From Robinsoniella sp. (GTDB taxonomy: Bacteria > Bacillota > Clostridia > Lachnospirales > Lachnospiraceae): DNA of 64,000 nucleotides. A model generated the notes under the pieces. The model was not told the DNA's origin and did no database searches. It saw nothing but the letters and a program-made list of their open reading frames with translations. Each line of letters begins with the position of its first letter. Position 1 is the stretch's first letter. A program made the translations under genes and the position numbers. The stretch lies in the NCBI GenBank assembly GCA_022788205.1, contig JALEVQ010000021.1:36324-100323 (forward strand). Reading direction: 5' to 3'. This document shows positions 18,654-26,723 of the stretch, in pieces.

Positions 18654-18682
18654 TTGACAAGTGTTATATACTGTTATATACT
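18654..18682 (+). promoter_or_regulatory. Promoter with a tandem repeat, ytrA-like operon
   Basis: TTGACA at 18654-18659 and TATACT at 18677-18682, separated by 17 bases. The -10 region is part of a direct duplication of GTTATATACT, a possible binding site for the GntR regulator just downstream. Confidence 0.7.
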
Positions 18683-18710
18683 GTTTATAGAACAGGAGGA
18701 GACGAAGAGA

Positions 18711-19082
18711 ATGAAAATTTTTGTGAATAATTCTTCGATGCAGCCGATATATGAGCAGATCATGGATCAGATCAAATCGATGATTGTGAGCGGCGAGCTG
18801 AAGGAACATGAGATTTTGCCCTCTGTTCGTTCTTTGGCAAAGGATTTAAAGATCAGTGCTTTGACGGCAAAGAAGGCGTACGACATGCTGGAGAGTGAGG
18901 GATTTATCATCACAGTACATGGGAAAGGCAGCTTTGTGGCGAGCACGAACCGGGAATTGATCATGGAAGAACAACGAAAAGAAGTGGAAGCTGATTTGGA
19001 AATGGCCATCCAGAAAGGCAAGCGGTGTGGGATGACGCCGGAAGAGCTGAGAAGCTTGTTTGAATTAATTTTGGAGGAATGA
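18711..19082 (+). CDS. GntR family transcriptional regulator, YtrA subfamily
   Basis: A 123-residue DNA-binding protein. The winged helix spans residues 10-75 (QPIYEQIMDQIKSMIVSGEL, LPSVRSLAKDLKISALTAKKAYDMLESEGF, HGKGSFVA). A short helical C-terminal dimerisation tail replaces an effector domain, as in YtrA. Members usually repress the ABC transporter genes they precede. ATG 18711 lies downstream of AGGAGG; the upstream extension runs through the promoter. It overlaps or abuts the next gene (ATGA), so it is very likely an autoregulated operon. Confidence 0.92.
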   Translation: MKIFVNNSSMQPIYEQIMDQIKSMIVSGELKEHEILPSVRSLAKDLKISALTAKKAYDMLESEGFIITVHGKGSFVASTNRELIMEEQRKEVEADLEMAIQKGKRCGMTPEELRSLFELILEE

Positions 19083-19084
19083 GC

Positions 19085-19939
19085 ATGTTGCTGCAGGTGA
19101 AGGATATCAGAAAACAGTATAAGAATTTTGAACTAAACTGTTCTATGGAAATGATGGAAGGATGTATCACAGGTCTGATCGGTCAGAATGGAGCAGGAAA
19201 AAGCACAATGTTCAAGGCAATTTTAAATTTAATCCATCTGGACGGAGGAGAGATTATGCTCTTTGGCAAGGAGCATAGAAATCTGACGAACAGAGATCGG
19301 GAAAAGATCGGAGTGGTGCTCTCAGACAGCACATTTCCAGAAGTGATGACGCCGAGAGAGATTGCGAGTGTACTGGATGAGCTGTATGAGAAATTTGACA
19401 AGAACGACTTTTGCCGCCGGTGTGAAGAAAAAAAGATTCCTCTGGAAAAGCCGTTGAAAGAGTTTTCCACTGGCATGAAAGCGAAACTGAAAGTGCTGAC
19501 AGCGCTGAGTCACCAGTCACAATTTTTGATTCTGGATGAGCCAACCTCAGGGCTGGAGGTGGTGGCAAGAGGAGAAGTGTTGGATCTTTTGAGGGAGTAC
19601 ATGGAAGAACAAGAAGATCATTCCATTCTCATCAGTTCTCATATTTCGAGTGATCTGGAAGGTCTGTGTGATGATGTGTATATGATCCATCAAGGGAAGA
19701 TCATCCTTCACGAGGAGACCGATACCATTTTGAGCAATTATGGTCTGCTGAAAGTGGATGAGAAGCAGTATCAGACTCTGGAGAAGCGCTATGTGCTCAG
19801 AGTGAAAAAAGAGCCGTTTGGATATCAGTGCCTGACAAACGAGAGACAGTTTTATATGGAAAATTATCCGGGGATCGTGGCGGAGAAAGGTACGATCGAT
19901 CAGGTCATTGAGATGATGATTCAGGGGGAAGAAAAATGA
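19085..19939 (+). CDS. ABC transporter ATP-binding protein
   Basis: A 284-residue ATPase with Walker A GQNGAGKST (about 35-43), a degenerate signature LKEFSTGMKAKLKVLTAL, Walker B FLILDEPTSGLE and H-loop ISSHIS. The signature SGGQ is replaced by STGM, as in many YtrB/CcmA-like ATPases working with ABC-2 permeases. The start at 19085 has GGAGG eight bases away; an ATG at 19079 overlapping the regulator stop is an alternative. It forms a transporter with the next gene; the substrate is unknown (cell-envelope stress or drug response are typical). Confidence 0.92.
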   Translation: MLLQVKDIRKQYKNFELNCSMEMMEGCITGLIGQNGAGKSTMFKAILNLIHLDGGEIMLFGKEHRNLTNRDREKIGVVLSDSTFPEVMTPREIASVLDELYEKFDKNDFCRRCEEKKIPLEKPLKEFSTGMKAKLKVLTALSHQSQFLILDEPTSGLEVVARGEVLDLLREYMEEQEDHSILISSHISSDLEGLCDDVYMIHQGKIILHEETDTILSNYGLLKVDEKQYQTLEKRYVLRVKKEPFGYQCLTNERQFYMENYPGIVAEKGTIDQVIEMMIQGEEK

Positions 19940-20601
19940 GGGGCTTGTTAAAAAAAGATTGGTATGTGATAAAAAATTTAAAAAAAATACTCATCATCCT
20001 GGTTCTTATGATTGTCTTTTTGATGATTGGACAGCAGGGGAATATTGAGGAAAGTGTTTCCTTTATAATGGGATATGCAACTATATTTTCTACGATCATG
20101 GTGATCAATGTGATGGAGATCGATGAAAAACAGAAGTCGAATGCATTTTTGTTTACACTCCCGGTTTCCAGAAAAGAATATGTCCTGGAAAAATATTTGT
20201 TTGGAATTCTGATGGGGCTTGCAGCGTGGCTGATCTCGGCACTCAGCGTGACAGCGATCATCTGTATTCGCCGTGCTGACGTACAATGGATAGAATTGCT
20301 GGTGCAGGGAGCTGCGATGCTGGCACTGTTGTTTTTGATGCTTGGCTTTGAGATTCCGGTTCAGTTAAAGTTTGGCGGTGAGAAGGGGAGAATCATCGTG
20401 ATTGCGACAGTGATGGTGTTGTGTCTGGGAGTGGTATCCATTGCAAAGATGCTTGAGAAACGAGGAATCGACTGGATGGGCAATCTGGAATGGTTTGTTG
20501 TTCAGAGTTGGAGCTGGATCGCGATGGCGGCAGCGGTGGCAGCATTTTTTGCGCTTTCTGTTTTGTACAGTATCCATCTGATCGGAAAGAAAGAGTATTG
20601 A
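19936..20601 (+). CDS. ABC-2 type permease
   Basis: A 221-residue membrane protein with six predicted helices (about 15-33, 39-57, 87-110, 116-135, 150-167, 192-215), matching the ABC2 membrane proteins of YtrC/D-like exporters. It overlaps the ATPase gene by four bases (ATGA) and ends the operon. The segment ALIVSR-like FTLPVSRKEYVLEKYLFG after the second helix is a common feature of these permeases. Confidence 0.87.
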   Translation: MRGLLKKDWYVIKNLKKILIILVLMIVFLMIGQQGNIEESVSFIMGYATIFSTIMVINVMEIDEKQKSNAFLFTLPVSRKEYVLEKYLFGILMGLAAWLISALSVTAIICIRRADVQWIELLVQGAAMLALLFLMLGFEIPVQLKFGGEKGRIIVIATVMVLCLGVVSIAKMLEKRGIDWMGNLEWFVVQSWSWIAMAAAVAAFFALSVLYSIHLIGKKEY

Positions 20602-20657
20602 TTTTGCGCAGCAAAAGATATCAGAATGATAGAAATAAAGAAAAAATAAAATAGGGA

Positions 20658-20702
20658 AAAAGGTTCTTTCTAAAGCTGACCAGGCAGGAAAGAACCTTTT
20701 TT
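20658..20702. terminator. Terminator after the ABC-2 operon
   Basis: AAAAGGTTCTTTC and GAAAGAACCTTTT form a perfect stem, with T-runs on both strands. It separates convergent transcription units (the histidine kinase gene arrives from the right). Confidence 0.85.
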
Positions 20703-20803
20703 GTGGAAGTAGTCAGGCAATTCAAGCTTCGACTGTGTATGGAATTTTGCTAGGATGGCGAATTGCCATAAATAGATTTCAGAAAAAAATATGACTGAAT
20801 AGG

Positions 20804-22309
20804 TTATAATAATTTAATCCGGAAGCCAATTTTGCAAAATTGATCGGGCTCACTTTCGATCACGGGGGTGACTTTTCCAGGATAACACAGATTCAGTCTG
20901 CGGTAGACATTGACAAGCCCAATGCAGTCGGTGACTTCTTCCCCGGTGACATCTCGCTCCAGACATTCCAGAAGTTCAAGGCGGCGCTGTGAGGTCATGC
21001 CTTTGCCGTCATCCCACACATACAAAAAGATCGTGTCATCTTCTTTTTCGGCGGCATACTTGATGTAACCATTCTTTTTTCCGGCAACTCCGTGCTGAAA
21101 GGCATTTTCAACGAGTGGCTGAAGGGTCATGGAGGGAATCTTAAACCATTCGAAATCGATATCCATGTCACTGTCGAACTGGATACGATCTCCAAAACGC
21201 AGTTTCTGAATTTCAAGATAATTTTCTATGGTAGTAAACTCTTCCGTCAGAGTGACCGTGTGGTTAAACTGATTCAGAGTGGTGCGCAGAAACTGGGCAA
21301 GTAAGTTGGAAGCATTCTGCACTCTCGGGGCGTTTTCGAGATAGCCAAGCCGTGAGATGACATTCAGTGTGTTAAACAGAAAATGAGAGTTAATCTGCGA
21401 CTGAAATACTCTGAGCTGGCTTTTTGCGAGCAGTGCTTCCTGCCTTATGGATTTTTCATGCTCTTTTTGCAGCTCTTTTTCCAACTGCTGTTTTTGTAAA
21501 AGCTCATCGAATTGTCTGCGCAGTTTATTGAGCATTTCGTAAAAAGCACAGATTAAAATCCCCATCTCATCTTTGCGGGTACAGGAAGGCGATTGAATCT
21601 GCCAGGAATCGGTGGAGACGCTTTTGACTAAGGTAGTCAGGCGATACAGGGGCGACAAAAAATAGTGGACAAAAAGTGCAGCAACCCCGATCAGAATCAG
21701 AGTGACGATAAAAAGAGCGAGGATGGTATACTGGATCTGGGTGATCATATTGTGATTTAAGAAGGCAAATTTTTCGTTGACTGCAGTTTCAATTTCCTTG
21801 ATTGAGTATGCCGAAAACATGGAGATGATCTGCTGAATCCGCTCGGCATTTTCTAAAGACTGAAGCATGGCGGGAGTGTCAGACTGCATGCGGTAAGTGA
21901 TGGCCTCATCGGCGCAGACCAGATATTTTTCACAGATCCGTGCAAGATCGTGGGAGTAGACGCCAAAGTCGTCACTTTGTAACAGCTCAATAAAAGAGCA
22001 AAAACTAGCCTTGTTTTCCTCATATCGCTGCAGATACTCCTCTGTATAGAGGTTTAAGTAATTATTCAGATTCAGGTGAAGCGGCGCAAGGGAGGAATAC
22101 CCTGTATAATACTGCGACTGGATGGAGACAGTGTCCTGTATATCATCCGAGAGGCGAAAACTGATACGACAAAAAAGCGTGCAGAATAAGATACCATATG
22201 CGATCAAGATTGTGCCAAACATCAGCAGTTTAAAGCGCGATGACTGAAAAAAAGGAATCTTTACTGTGGCAGATTTTTCAAGAATTGTGTGATTGTGATA
22301 CCCTTCCAT
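20804..22309 (-). CDS. Sensor histidine kinase, YesM/LytS type
   Basis: A 501-residue kinase with membrane helices at about 28-49 and 210-236 around an extracytoplasmic sensor of about 160 residues. A HAMP domain and a coiled coil follow, then a His_kinase segment with QSQINSHFLFNTLNVISRL (phospho-accepting His; QINPHFLFN in most relatives), and a HATPase with LQPLVENAFQHG and VWDDGKGM. The start is uncertain. ATG 22309 lies inside a fragment of another gene, an AraC-type HTH in a second frame, and no other start codon occurs before the first membrane helix. No intact response regulator is nearby, so the kinase looks orphaned. Confidence 0.85.
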   Translation of the reverse strand: MEGYHNHTILEKSATVKIPFFQSSRFKLLMFGTILIAYGILFCTLFCRISFRLSDDIQDTVSIQSQYYTGYSSLAPLHLNLNNYLNLYTEEYLQRYEENKASFCSFIELLQSDDFGVYSHDLARICEKYLVCADEAITYRMQSDTPAMLQSLENAERIQQIISMFSAYSIKEIETAVNEKFAFLNHNMITQIQYTILALFIVTLILIGVAALFVHYFLSPLYRLTTLVKSVSTDSWQIQSPSCTRKDEMGILICAFYEMLNKLRRQFDELLQKQQLEKELQKEHEKSIRQEALLAKSQLRVFQSQINSHFLFNTLNVISRLGYLENAPRVQNASNLLAQFLRTTLNQFNHTVTLTEEFTTIENYLEIQKLRFGDRIQFDSDMDIDFEWFKIPSMTLQPLVENAFQHGVAGKKNGYIKYAAEKEDDTIFLYVWDDGKGMTSQRRLELLECLERDVTGEEVTDCIGLVNVYRRLNLCYPGKVTPVIESEPDQFCKIGFRIKLL

Positions 22310-22391
22310 TTTTTGAATACCTCGCTGAAATATGTTTTGCTGGAGACCCCGCATCCTTTGCAGAGCTCTTCTAAGAAATAATTGGATTTTC
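22261..22391 (-). pseudogene. C-terminal AraC-type HTH fragment of a lost response regulator
   Basis: On the minus strand, in a frame different from both neighbours, codons from about 22391 to the TAA at 22261-22263 read as the second helix-turn-helix of AraC/YesN regulators: LEELCKGCGVSSKTYF, SEVFKKWKGITITQFL. The match is close to the family consensus (GxSSxYFSxxFKKxxGxTxxxY). Its 5' end runs into the 3' end of the binding-protein gene and its 3' end overlaps the kinase start. The simplest reading is a deletion that removed most of a yesN-like gene that once preceded the kinase. Confidence 0.75.
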
Positions 22392-23390
22392 AAGAAGCAT
22401 TTGTTTGGCATGTTCCATCCGGTTTTGTGTTTCCTCGATCCCATTAGCGGAAAGAATCAAAAAATCAATCTTACAAAAATCAGATAAGAGAGTTTCTCCC
22501 TCAAGAAGCTGATGAGCCAAAATCACACTCTGGTATCCCATATCATAGTGTTGTTGGCAGACAAGAGCGGTAATCTGATTGTTTTCCAGCAGAGACATGG
22601 TTTCATCGGACTGGTCAAATCCATACAGTGAGATTTCTCCTGACATGTCAAGGCGGGAAAGAAGCTGTGAGGAAACGATAGTGGCGCGCTCTCTTGTGGC
22701 GATCAGAGCTTTGATAGAGGCATTGTGCGTGATATACGTTTCTAATTCGAGGATCCGCATGAGATCGTTGGAATCTGAGAGAGAAAAAGTTTGGATGGAA
22801 TCGGGGCAAGATTCAAAAGCTCGAATAATTCCGTTGAGACGTTCAGAGAAATTCTGTATGTTTTGCTCGCCCAGAGAATAGCACAGGAGCGCTTTCTCGC
22901 CGTCTTCTAATTGATTCTTTGCGTACATGCCGATCGCATATCCGGCAGCTTCGTTGTCGATGCCGACGTAGACATCCCTAAGTTCTGGAGGTCCATCACA
23001 ATCAAGAAAAATAACGTAAATACCGGCTTGCCTTGCTCTTTTTAGAAGCTCATCTGTATCGGCATTGGCCTTCGTGTAGGAGGTGATGATTGCTTCTGTG
23101 TCAAAGAGAATCGCTGTCTCGATCGCATCATTTAGACTCATTGTCATACTCTGTTCACTGCTGTTTGTGTAGAGCATGGTCAGTTCAAGCTGACAATCAT
23201 CAGCAGCATCCCGAATACTGTCGTCAATTTCTTTCCAGAAAACCGTTTCTTGTCGGGAGGGAATGATGCAGGTGATTCGATGATTTGCTTCCCCTGCCAG
23301 AGTGGTGGTGTGGGATACGATGGACAGGCAGAGCACAGAACAAAAAAAGCCGAGAGACAATGCAATGCGAAAAAAGCATTTCTTATCCAT
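22371..23390 (-). CDS. Periplasmic-binding (sugar-type) protein linked to the kinase
   Basis: A 339-residue protein with an N-terminal signal or anchor segment (residues about 7-30). It has a type I periplasmic binding fold (Peripla_BP_4, LacI/ribose-binding like): ITCIIPSRQETVFWKEIDDS, DTEAIITSYTKANADTD, VIFLDCDGP, YVGIDNEAAGYAIGMYA, ISLYGFDQSD. No transporter genes accompany it. It sits next to a YesM-type kinase, so it probably acts as the ligand-sensing partner. The C-terminus (LLENPIIS) abuts the AraC fragment and may have been changed by the proposed deletion. GAAAGGGGAAA precedes the start. Confidence 0.85.
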   Translation of the reverse strand: MDKKCFFRIALSLGFFCSVLCLSIVSHTTTLAGEANHRITCIIPSRQETVFWKEIDDSIRDAADDCQLELTMLYTNSSEQSMTMSLNDAIETAILFDTEAIITSYTKANADTDELLKRARQAGIYVIFLDCDGPPELRDVYVGIDNEAAGYAIGMYAKNQLEDGEKALLCYSLGEQNIQNFSERLNGIIRAFESCPDSIQTFSLSDSNDLMRILELETYITHNASIKALIATRERATIVSSQLLSRLDMSGEISLYGFDQSDETMSLLENNQITALVCQQHYDMGYQSVILAHQLLEGETLLSDFCKIDFLILSANGIEETQNRMEHAKQMLLENPIIS

Positions 23391-23430
23391 AAAATTTCCC
23401 CTTTCTAAATGACTATGTTATACTGCGGAT

Positions 23431-23460
23431 ATTATATCATATCTGAAGGATAAAACGCAA
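23431..23460 (-). promoter_or_regulatory. Promoter of the binding protein/kinase operon
   Basis: On the minus strand TTGCGT (complement of 23455-23460) and TATAAT (complement of 23431-23436) are separated by 18 bases, about 40 bases before the binding-protein start. Confidence 0.55.
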
Positions 23461-23695
23461 ATACAGTTCAAACGCCGGGATCCGCAAGAAACAGTTCCCG
23501 TGACACGCTGCGTTGATATGATCTGGGACGATGGCATCCATATCAACTGGATTTTTGGGATTGTATTCCATATCTTTTTGGTATATCATGATGTTGGGGT
23601 CAAAAGTCTTTGCCCCCCTAAAAGAATGCCGGAAATTATTTGGGCAGCTAACAGCTCATACATTTGGGAGAGAAAGCGAGAAGGAGAACGAAAAA
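23461..23695. other. Spacer before the GH3 gene, with an antisense coding-like stretch
   Basis: No clear promoter for the GH3 gene is visible. On the minus strand from about 23660 to the TGA near 23438, one frame reads as about 70 protein-like residues, including PNIMIYQKDMEYNPKNPVD and AIVPDHINAACHGN, without a start or ribosome site. It could be a gene remnant; I do not recognise a family. Confidence 0.35.
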
Positions 23696-26110
23696 ATGGA
23701 GAGATGGACCAGAATGTTTTATCAGCCAAGTCTGCCTCTTGGAGCAGATGGAACGAGAGTGACGGGGAGTAAGGAGCACATCGCACTGTCGAGAAAAGCA
23801 GCCACGGAAGGGATGGTATTGTTAAAAAATGAAGGCGAAGTCCTGCCATTTTCGAAGGGACAGAAAGTGGCAATTTTTGGAAAGGGCAGTATCGACTATG
23901 TAAAGGGCGGCGGCGGAAGTGGCGATGTGACGGTTGCTTACATCAGAAATCTTTATGAAGGGATGAAGATCAAGGAAGCAGAGGGAAAAGTCGAAGTTTT
24001 TGACCCTCTCGCTGAATATTACAGACAGGAGATGAAAGCGCAGTATGAGAGAGGAACAGCTCCTGGGATGACAGTTGAGCCGGAGATACCGGAGTGTTTA
24101 ATGGCACAGGCAAAAGCCTTTACGGATACCGCGATCATCTCCATCTGCCGTTTTTCGGGAGAAGGATGGGATCGGAAAAGTGTGGTCACAGAAGGCGCGG
24201 TGTTCTGGGAACAGGAAGATGAGTTCGCAAGACTGTCTGCAAAGATTTTTGAGGACGGCGACTTCTGCCTGACGAACGCTGAGAAAAACATGGTGGAGAT
24301 GGTAAAACAAAATTTCTCTCATGTCGCAGTGGTTCTGAATGTCGGAGGCATGGTAGATACAAGCTGGTTTAAGGAGGAAGAGAAGATTTCTTCGGTTCTT
24401 CTTGCATGGCAGGGAGGAATGGAGGGTGGACTGGCAGCAGCAGATCTGCTCTGCGGTGATGCCAATCCGAGCGGAAAACTGACGGATACTTTTGCACAGA
24501 AGCTAGAAGATTACCCTTCTTCTGACAGCTTTCATGAGTCGAGAGAATATGTGGACTACAGCGAGGATATCTATGTCGGATATCGCTATTTCGAGACGCT
24601 TCCGGGCAAGAAAGACAAAGTAAATTATCCATTTGGCTTTGGTCTTTCCTACACAGAATTTGAGATGGCACCGATCAAGATGGAGCAGAAAAAGGATCAG
24701 ATTCGAATCTTTGTGAAAGTGACAAATATCGGAAAATACGCAGGAAAAGAAGTCGTTCAGGTCTACTTTAAAGCACCGGACGGCAAGCTCGGAAAGCCAT
24801 CGCGTGTGCTGGTTGCTTTCCAGAAGACGAGGCTTTTGCAGAGCGGGGAGAGTCAAACGGTGGTACTGTCATTTGCAATCGCTTCCATGGCTTCTTTTGA
24901 TGACCTTGGAAAGATCTGTCCGTCTGCGTATGTGCTGGAGGCTGGAACGTATGAATTTTATGTGGGAAACTGTGTGCGCACGGCAGAAAAGATGGAGCAG
25001 ACTTACGAGCAGACACAGGATGGTGTGACAGAACAACTGAGCAAAAAGATGGCGCCATACCAGTTAAAGAAGCGTCTCTTAAGCGACGGGACATACGAAG
25101 AACTGCCGCTGCGCGATCTGAAAATCACGCATGAGATGGAGCCTCAGACGCTGGAAGAGTTGGAAGGAATGACACCTGCTGTAAGGGCAAGAGCATCCTA
25201 CCGTGCATGGATGCCGACGGAAAACCATCACACTTTGTCGGAAGTGGCAGAAGGCAAGATGACTCTGGATGAGTTTATGGATCAACTTTGTGACAGACAA
25301 TTGGTGGAATTGTTAGGAGGTCAGCCAAATACAGGTGTGGCGAATACGTTCGGCATGGGAAATGTGCCAGAATATGGTGTTCCGAATGTGATGACAGCGG
25401 ACGGACCTGCTGGTCTGCGCATTGCCCCGGAATGCCATGTCTTTACGACGGCATGGCCGTGTGCGACGTTGCTTGCCTGTACGTGGAACACACAGCTCGT
25501 CGAAGAAGTGGGGGCAGCGGGAGCTGAGGAAGTGAAAGAAAATAATATCGGCATCTGGCTGACACCGGCGATGAATATTCACAGAAGTCCTCTGTGCGGA
25601 AGAAACTTCGAGTATTATTCCGAAGATCCGCTTGTCGCAGGAAAGATGGGCGCAGCGATGGTGCGTGGAATTCAGTCTCAGCACATCGCCGCATCGGTCA
25701 AACATTTTGCGTGCAACAATAAAGAGACGAACAGAAAGAACAGTGATTCCAGAGTTTCGGAGCGTGCACTGCGCGAGATTTATCTGAAAGGCTTTGAGAT
25801 TGTGGTGAAAGAGGCAGATCCATGGACAATCATGTCCTCCTATAATCTGATCAACGGTCACAGAGCATCGGAGAATAGAGAGATGCTGACGGACATTCTG
25901 CGGGGAGAATGGGGATATCGAGGAATCGTCACGACAGACTGGTGGACCTGCGGAGAACATTACAGAGAGACAAAGGCAGGCAATGATATTAAGATGGGAT
26001 GCGGATATCCAGATCGTGTGATGGAGGCGCTGGAAAAAGGCTGGATCACAAGAGAGGAGATTCGTGTCTGCGCAAAACGGATTCTGGAGATGATTTTGAA
26101 GCTGGATTAA
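23696..26110 (+). CDS. Glycoside hydrolase family 3, permuted domain order (beta-glucosidase-like)
   Basis: An 804-residue cytoplasmic enzyme with no signal peptide. The usual GH3 C-terminal parts come first: the (alpha/beta)6 domain (residues about 25-310, AALSR-like start, LLAWQGGMEGG, GDANPSGKLTDTFA), then a fibronectin-III-like domain (YPFGFGLSYTEFE, 315-430). The TIM barrel follows at about 500-804 with MTADGPAGLR, KHFACNNKETNR and the nucleophile Asp in GIVTTDWW (about D748). This circularly permuted order is found in many clostridial GH3 enzymes acting on beta-glucosides or xylosides. ATG 23696 follows GAAGGAG. Substrate is not determined. Confidence 0.92.
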   Translation: MERWTRMFYQPSLPLGADGTRVTGSKEHIALSRKAATEGMVLLKNEGEVLPFSKGQKVAIFGKGSIDYVKGGGGSGDVTVAYIRNLYEGMKIKEAEGKVEVFDPLAEYYRQEMKAQYERGTAPGMTVEPEIPECLMAQAKAFTDTAIISICRFSGEGWDRKSVVTEGAVFWEQEDEFARLSAKIFEDGDFCLTNAEKNMVEMVKQNFSHVAVVLNVGGMVDTSWFKEEEKISSVLLAWQGGMEGGLAAADLLCGDANPSGKLTDTFAQKLEDYPSSDSFHESREYVDYSEDIYVGYRYFETLPGKKDKVNYPFGFGLSYTEFEMAPIKMEQKKDQIRIFVKVTNIGKYAGKEVVQVYFKAPDGKLGKPSRVLVAFQKTRLLQSGESQTVVLSFAIASMASFDDLGKICPSAYVLEAGTYEFYVGNCVRTAEKMEQTYEQTQDGVTEQLSKKMAPYQLKKRLLSDGTYEELPLRDLKITHEMEPQTLEELEGMTPAVRARASYRAWMPTENHHTLSEVAEGKMTLDEFMDQLCDRQLVELLGGQPNTGVANTFGMGNVPEYGVPNVMTADGPAGLRIAPECHVFTTAWPCATLLACTWNTQLVEEVGAAGAEEVKENNIGIWLTPAMNIHRSPLCGRNFEYYSEDPLVAGKMGAAMVRGIQSQHIAASVKHFACNNKETNRKNSDSRVSERALREIYLKGFEIVVKEADPWTIMSSYNLINGHRASENREMLTDILRGEWGYRGIVTTDWWTCGEHYRETKAGNDIKMGCGYPDRVMEALEKGWITREEIRVCAKRILEMILKLD

Positions 26111-26200
26111 ACTGGGCTGATACAAGAGGGAGCAAATCCGGATAGCATGGCGGCATATCTGCAAAAGAAGAGACGAGGAAAGAAATAGGAGGCAGACGCA

Positions 26201-26617
26201 ATGAAAGTTTATGAGCATAGAGTGCAGTATTATGAGACGGATCAGATGGGAATTGTCCATCATTCCAATTATATCCGATGGTTTGAGGAAGCGAGAGTGG
26301 ATCTCTTAGGGAAGCTTGGCATTGGATACAAGACAATGGAGGAGAGCGGTATTCTAAGCCCAGTACTGGAAGTGCACGCAATCTATAAGACGATGGCACA
26401 TTTCGATGATATCGTTCAAGTGGAGATTAAAGTGGAAAAATACAATGGCATTGTGCTGGAACTTTCCTATGAGGTAAAAGATAAAGAGACGGGGGAGGTT
26501 CGCTGCTGTGGCAACACGAAGCATTGTTTCCTGAACAGAGAAGGCAGACCGCTCTCTCTGAAAAAGAGTTATCCGGAGTTTGATAAAGTGCTGTATAAAT
26601 TTAGCCAGACAGCCTGA
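26201..26617 (+). CDS. Acyl-CoA thioesterase, YbgC/FadM hot-dog family
   Basis: A 138-residue single hot-dog protein of the 4-hydroxybenzoyl-CoA thioesterase class. The motif YYETDQMGIVHHSNYIRWFEEAR carries the catalytic Asp (about residue 13) and the conserved HHSNY. Members hydrolyse acyl-CoA esters in the cytoplasm; the chain preference is unknown. AGGAGGCAGACGC precedes the ATG. It is 90 bases downstream of the GH3 gene and ends at the terminator shared with aroA. Confidence 0.92.
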   Translation: MKVYEHRVQYYETDQMGIVHHSNYIRWFEEARVDLLGKLGIGYKTMEESGILSPVLEVHAIYKTMAHFDDIVQVEIKVEKYNGIVLELSYEVKDKETGEVRCCGNTKHCFLNREGRPLSLKKSYPEFDKVLYKFSQTA

Positions 26618-26641
26618 TCCGGAAGGTTTAGGTGATATCAT

Positions 26642-26701
26642 AAAAAGAGGGAGCAACGAAATGGAAGATGTGTGTTTCAAACCTTTTCGTTACTCCCTTT
26701 T
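26642..26701. terminator. Bidirectional terminator between the thioesterase and aroA
   Basis: AAAGAGGGAGCAACGAAA and TTTTCGTTACTCCCTTT pair with one G-U and carry A/T runs on both sides; the flanking genes converge. Confidence 0.8.
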
Positions 26702-26723
26702 GTTTAAATCTTTTTTTGATGTA

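Noticed and set aside
25313..26263. 316-codon minus-strand frame
   Set aside because: It is antisense to the GH3 catalytic domain; long open antisense frames are common in genes of this codon usage.
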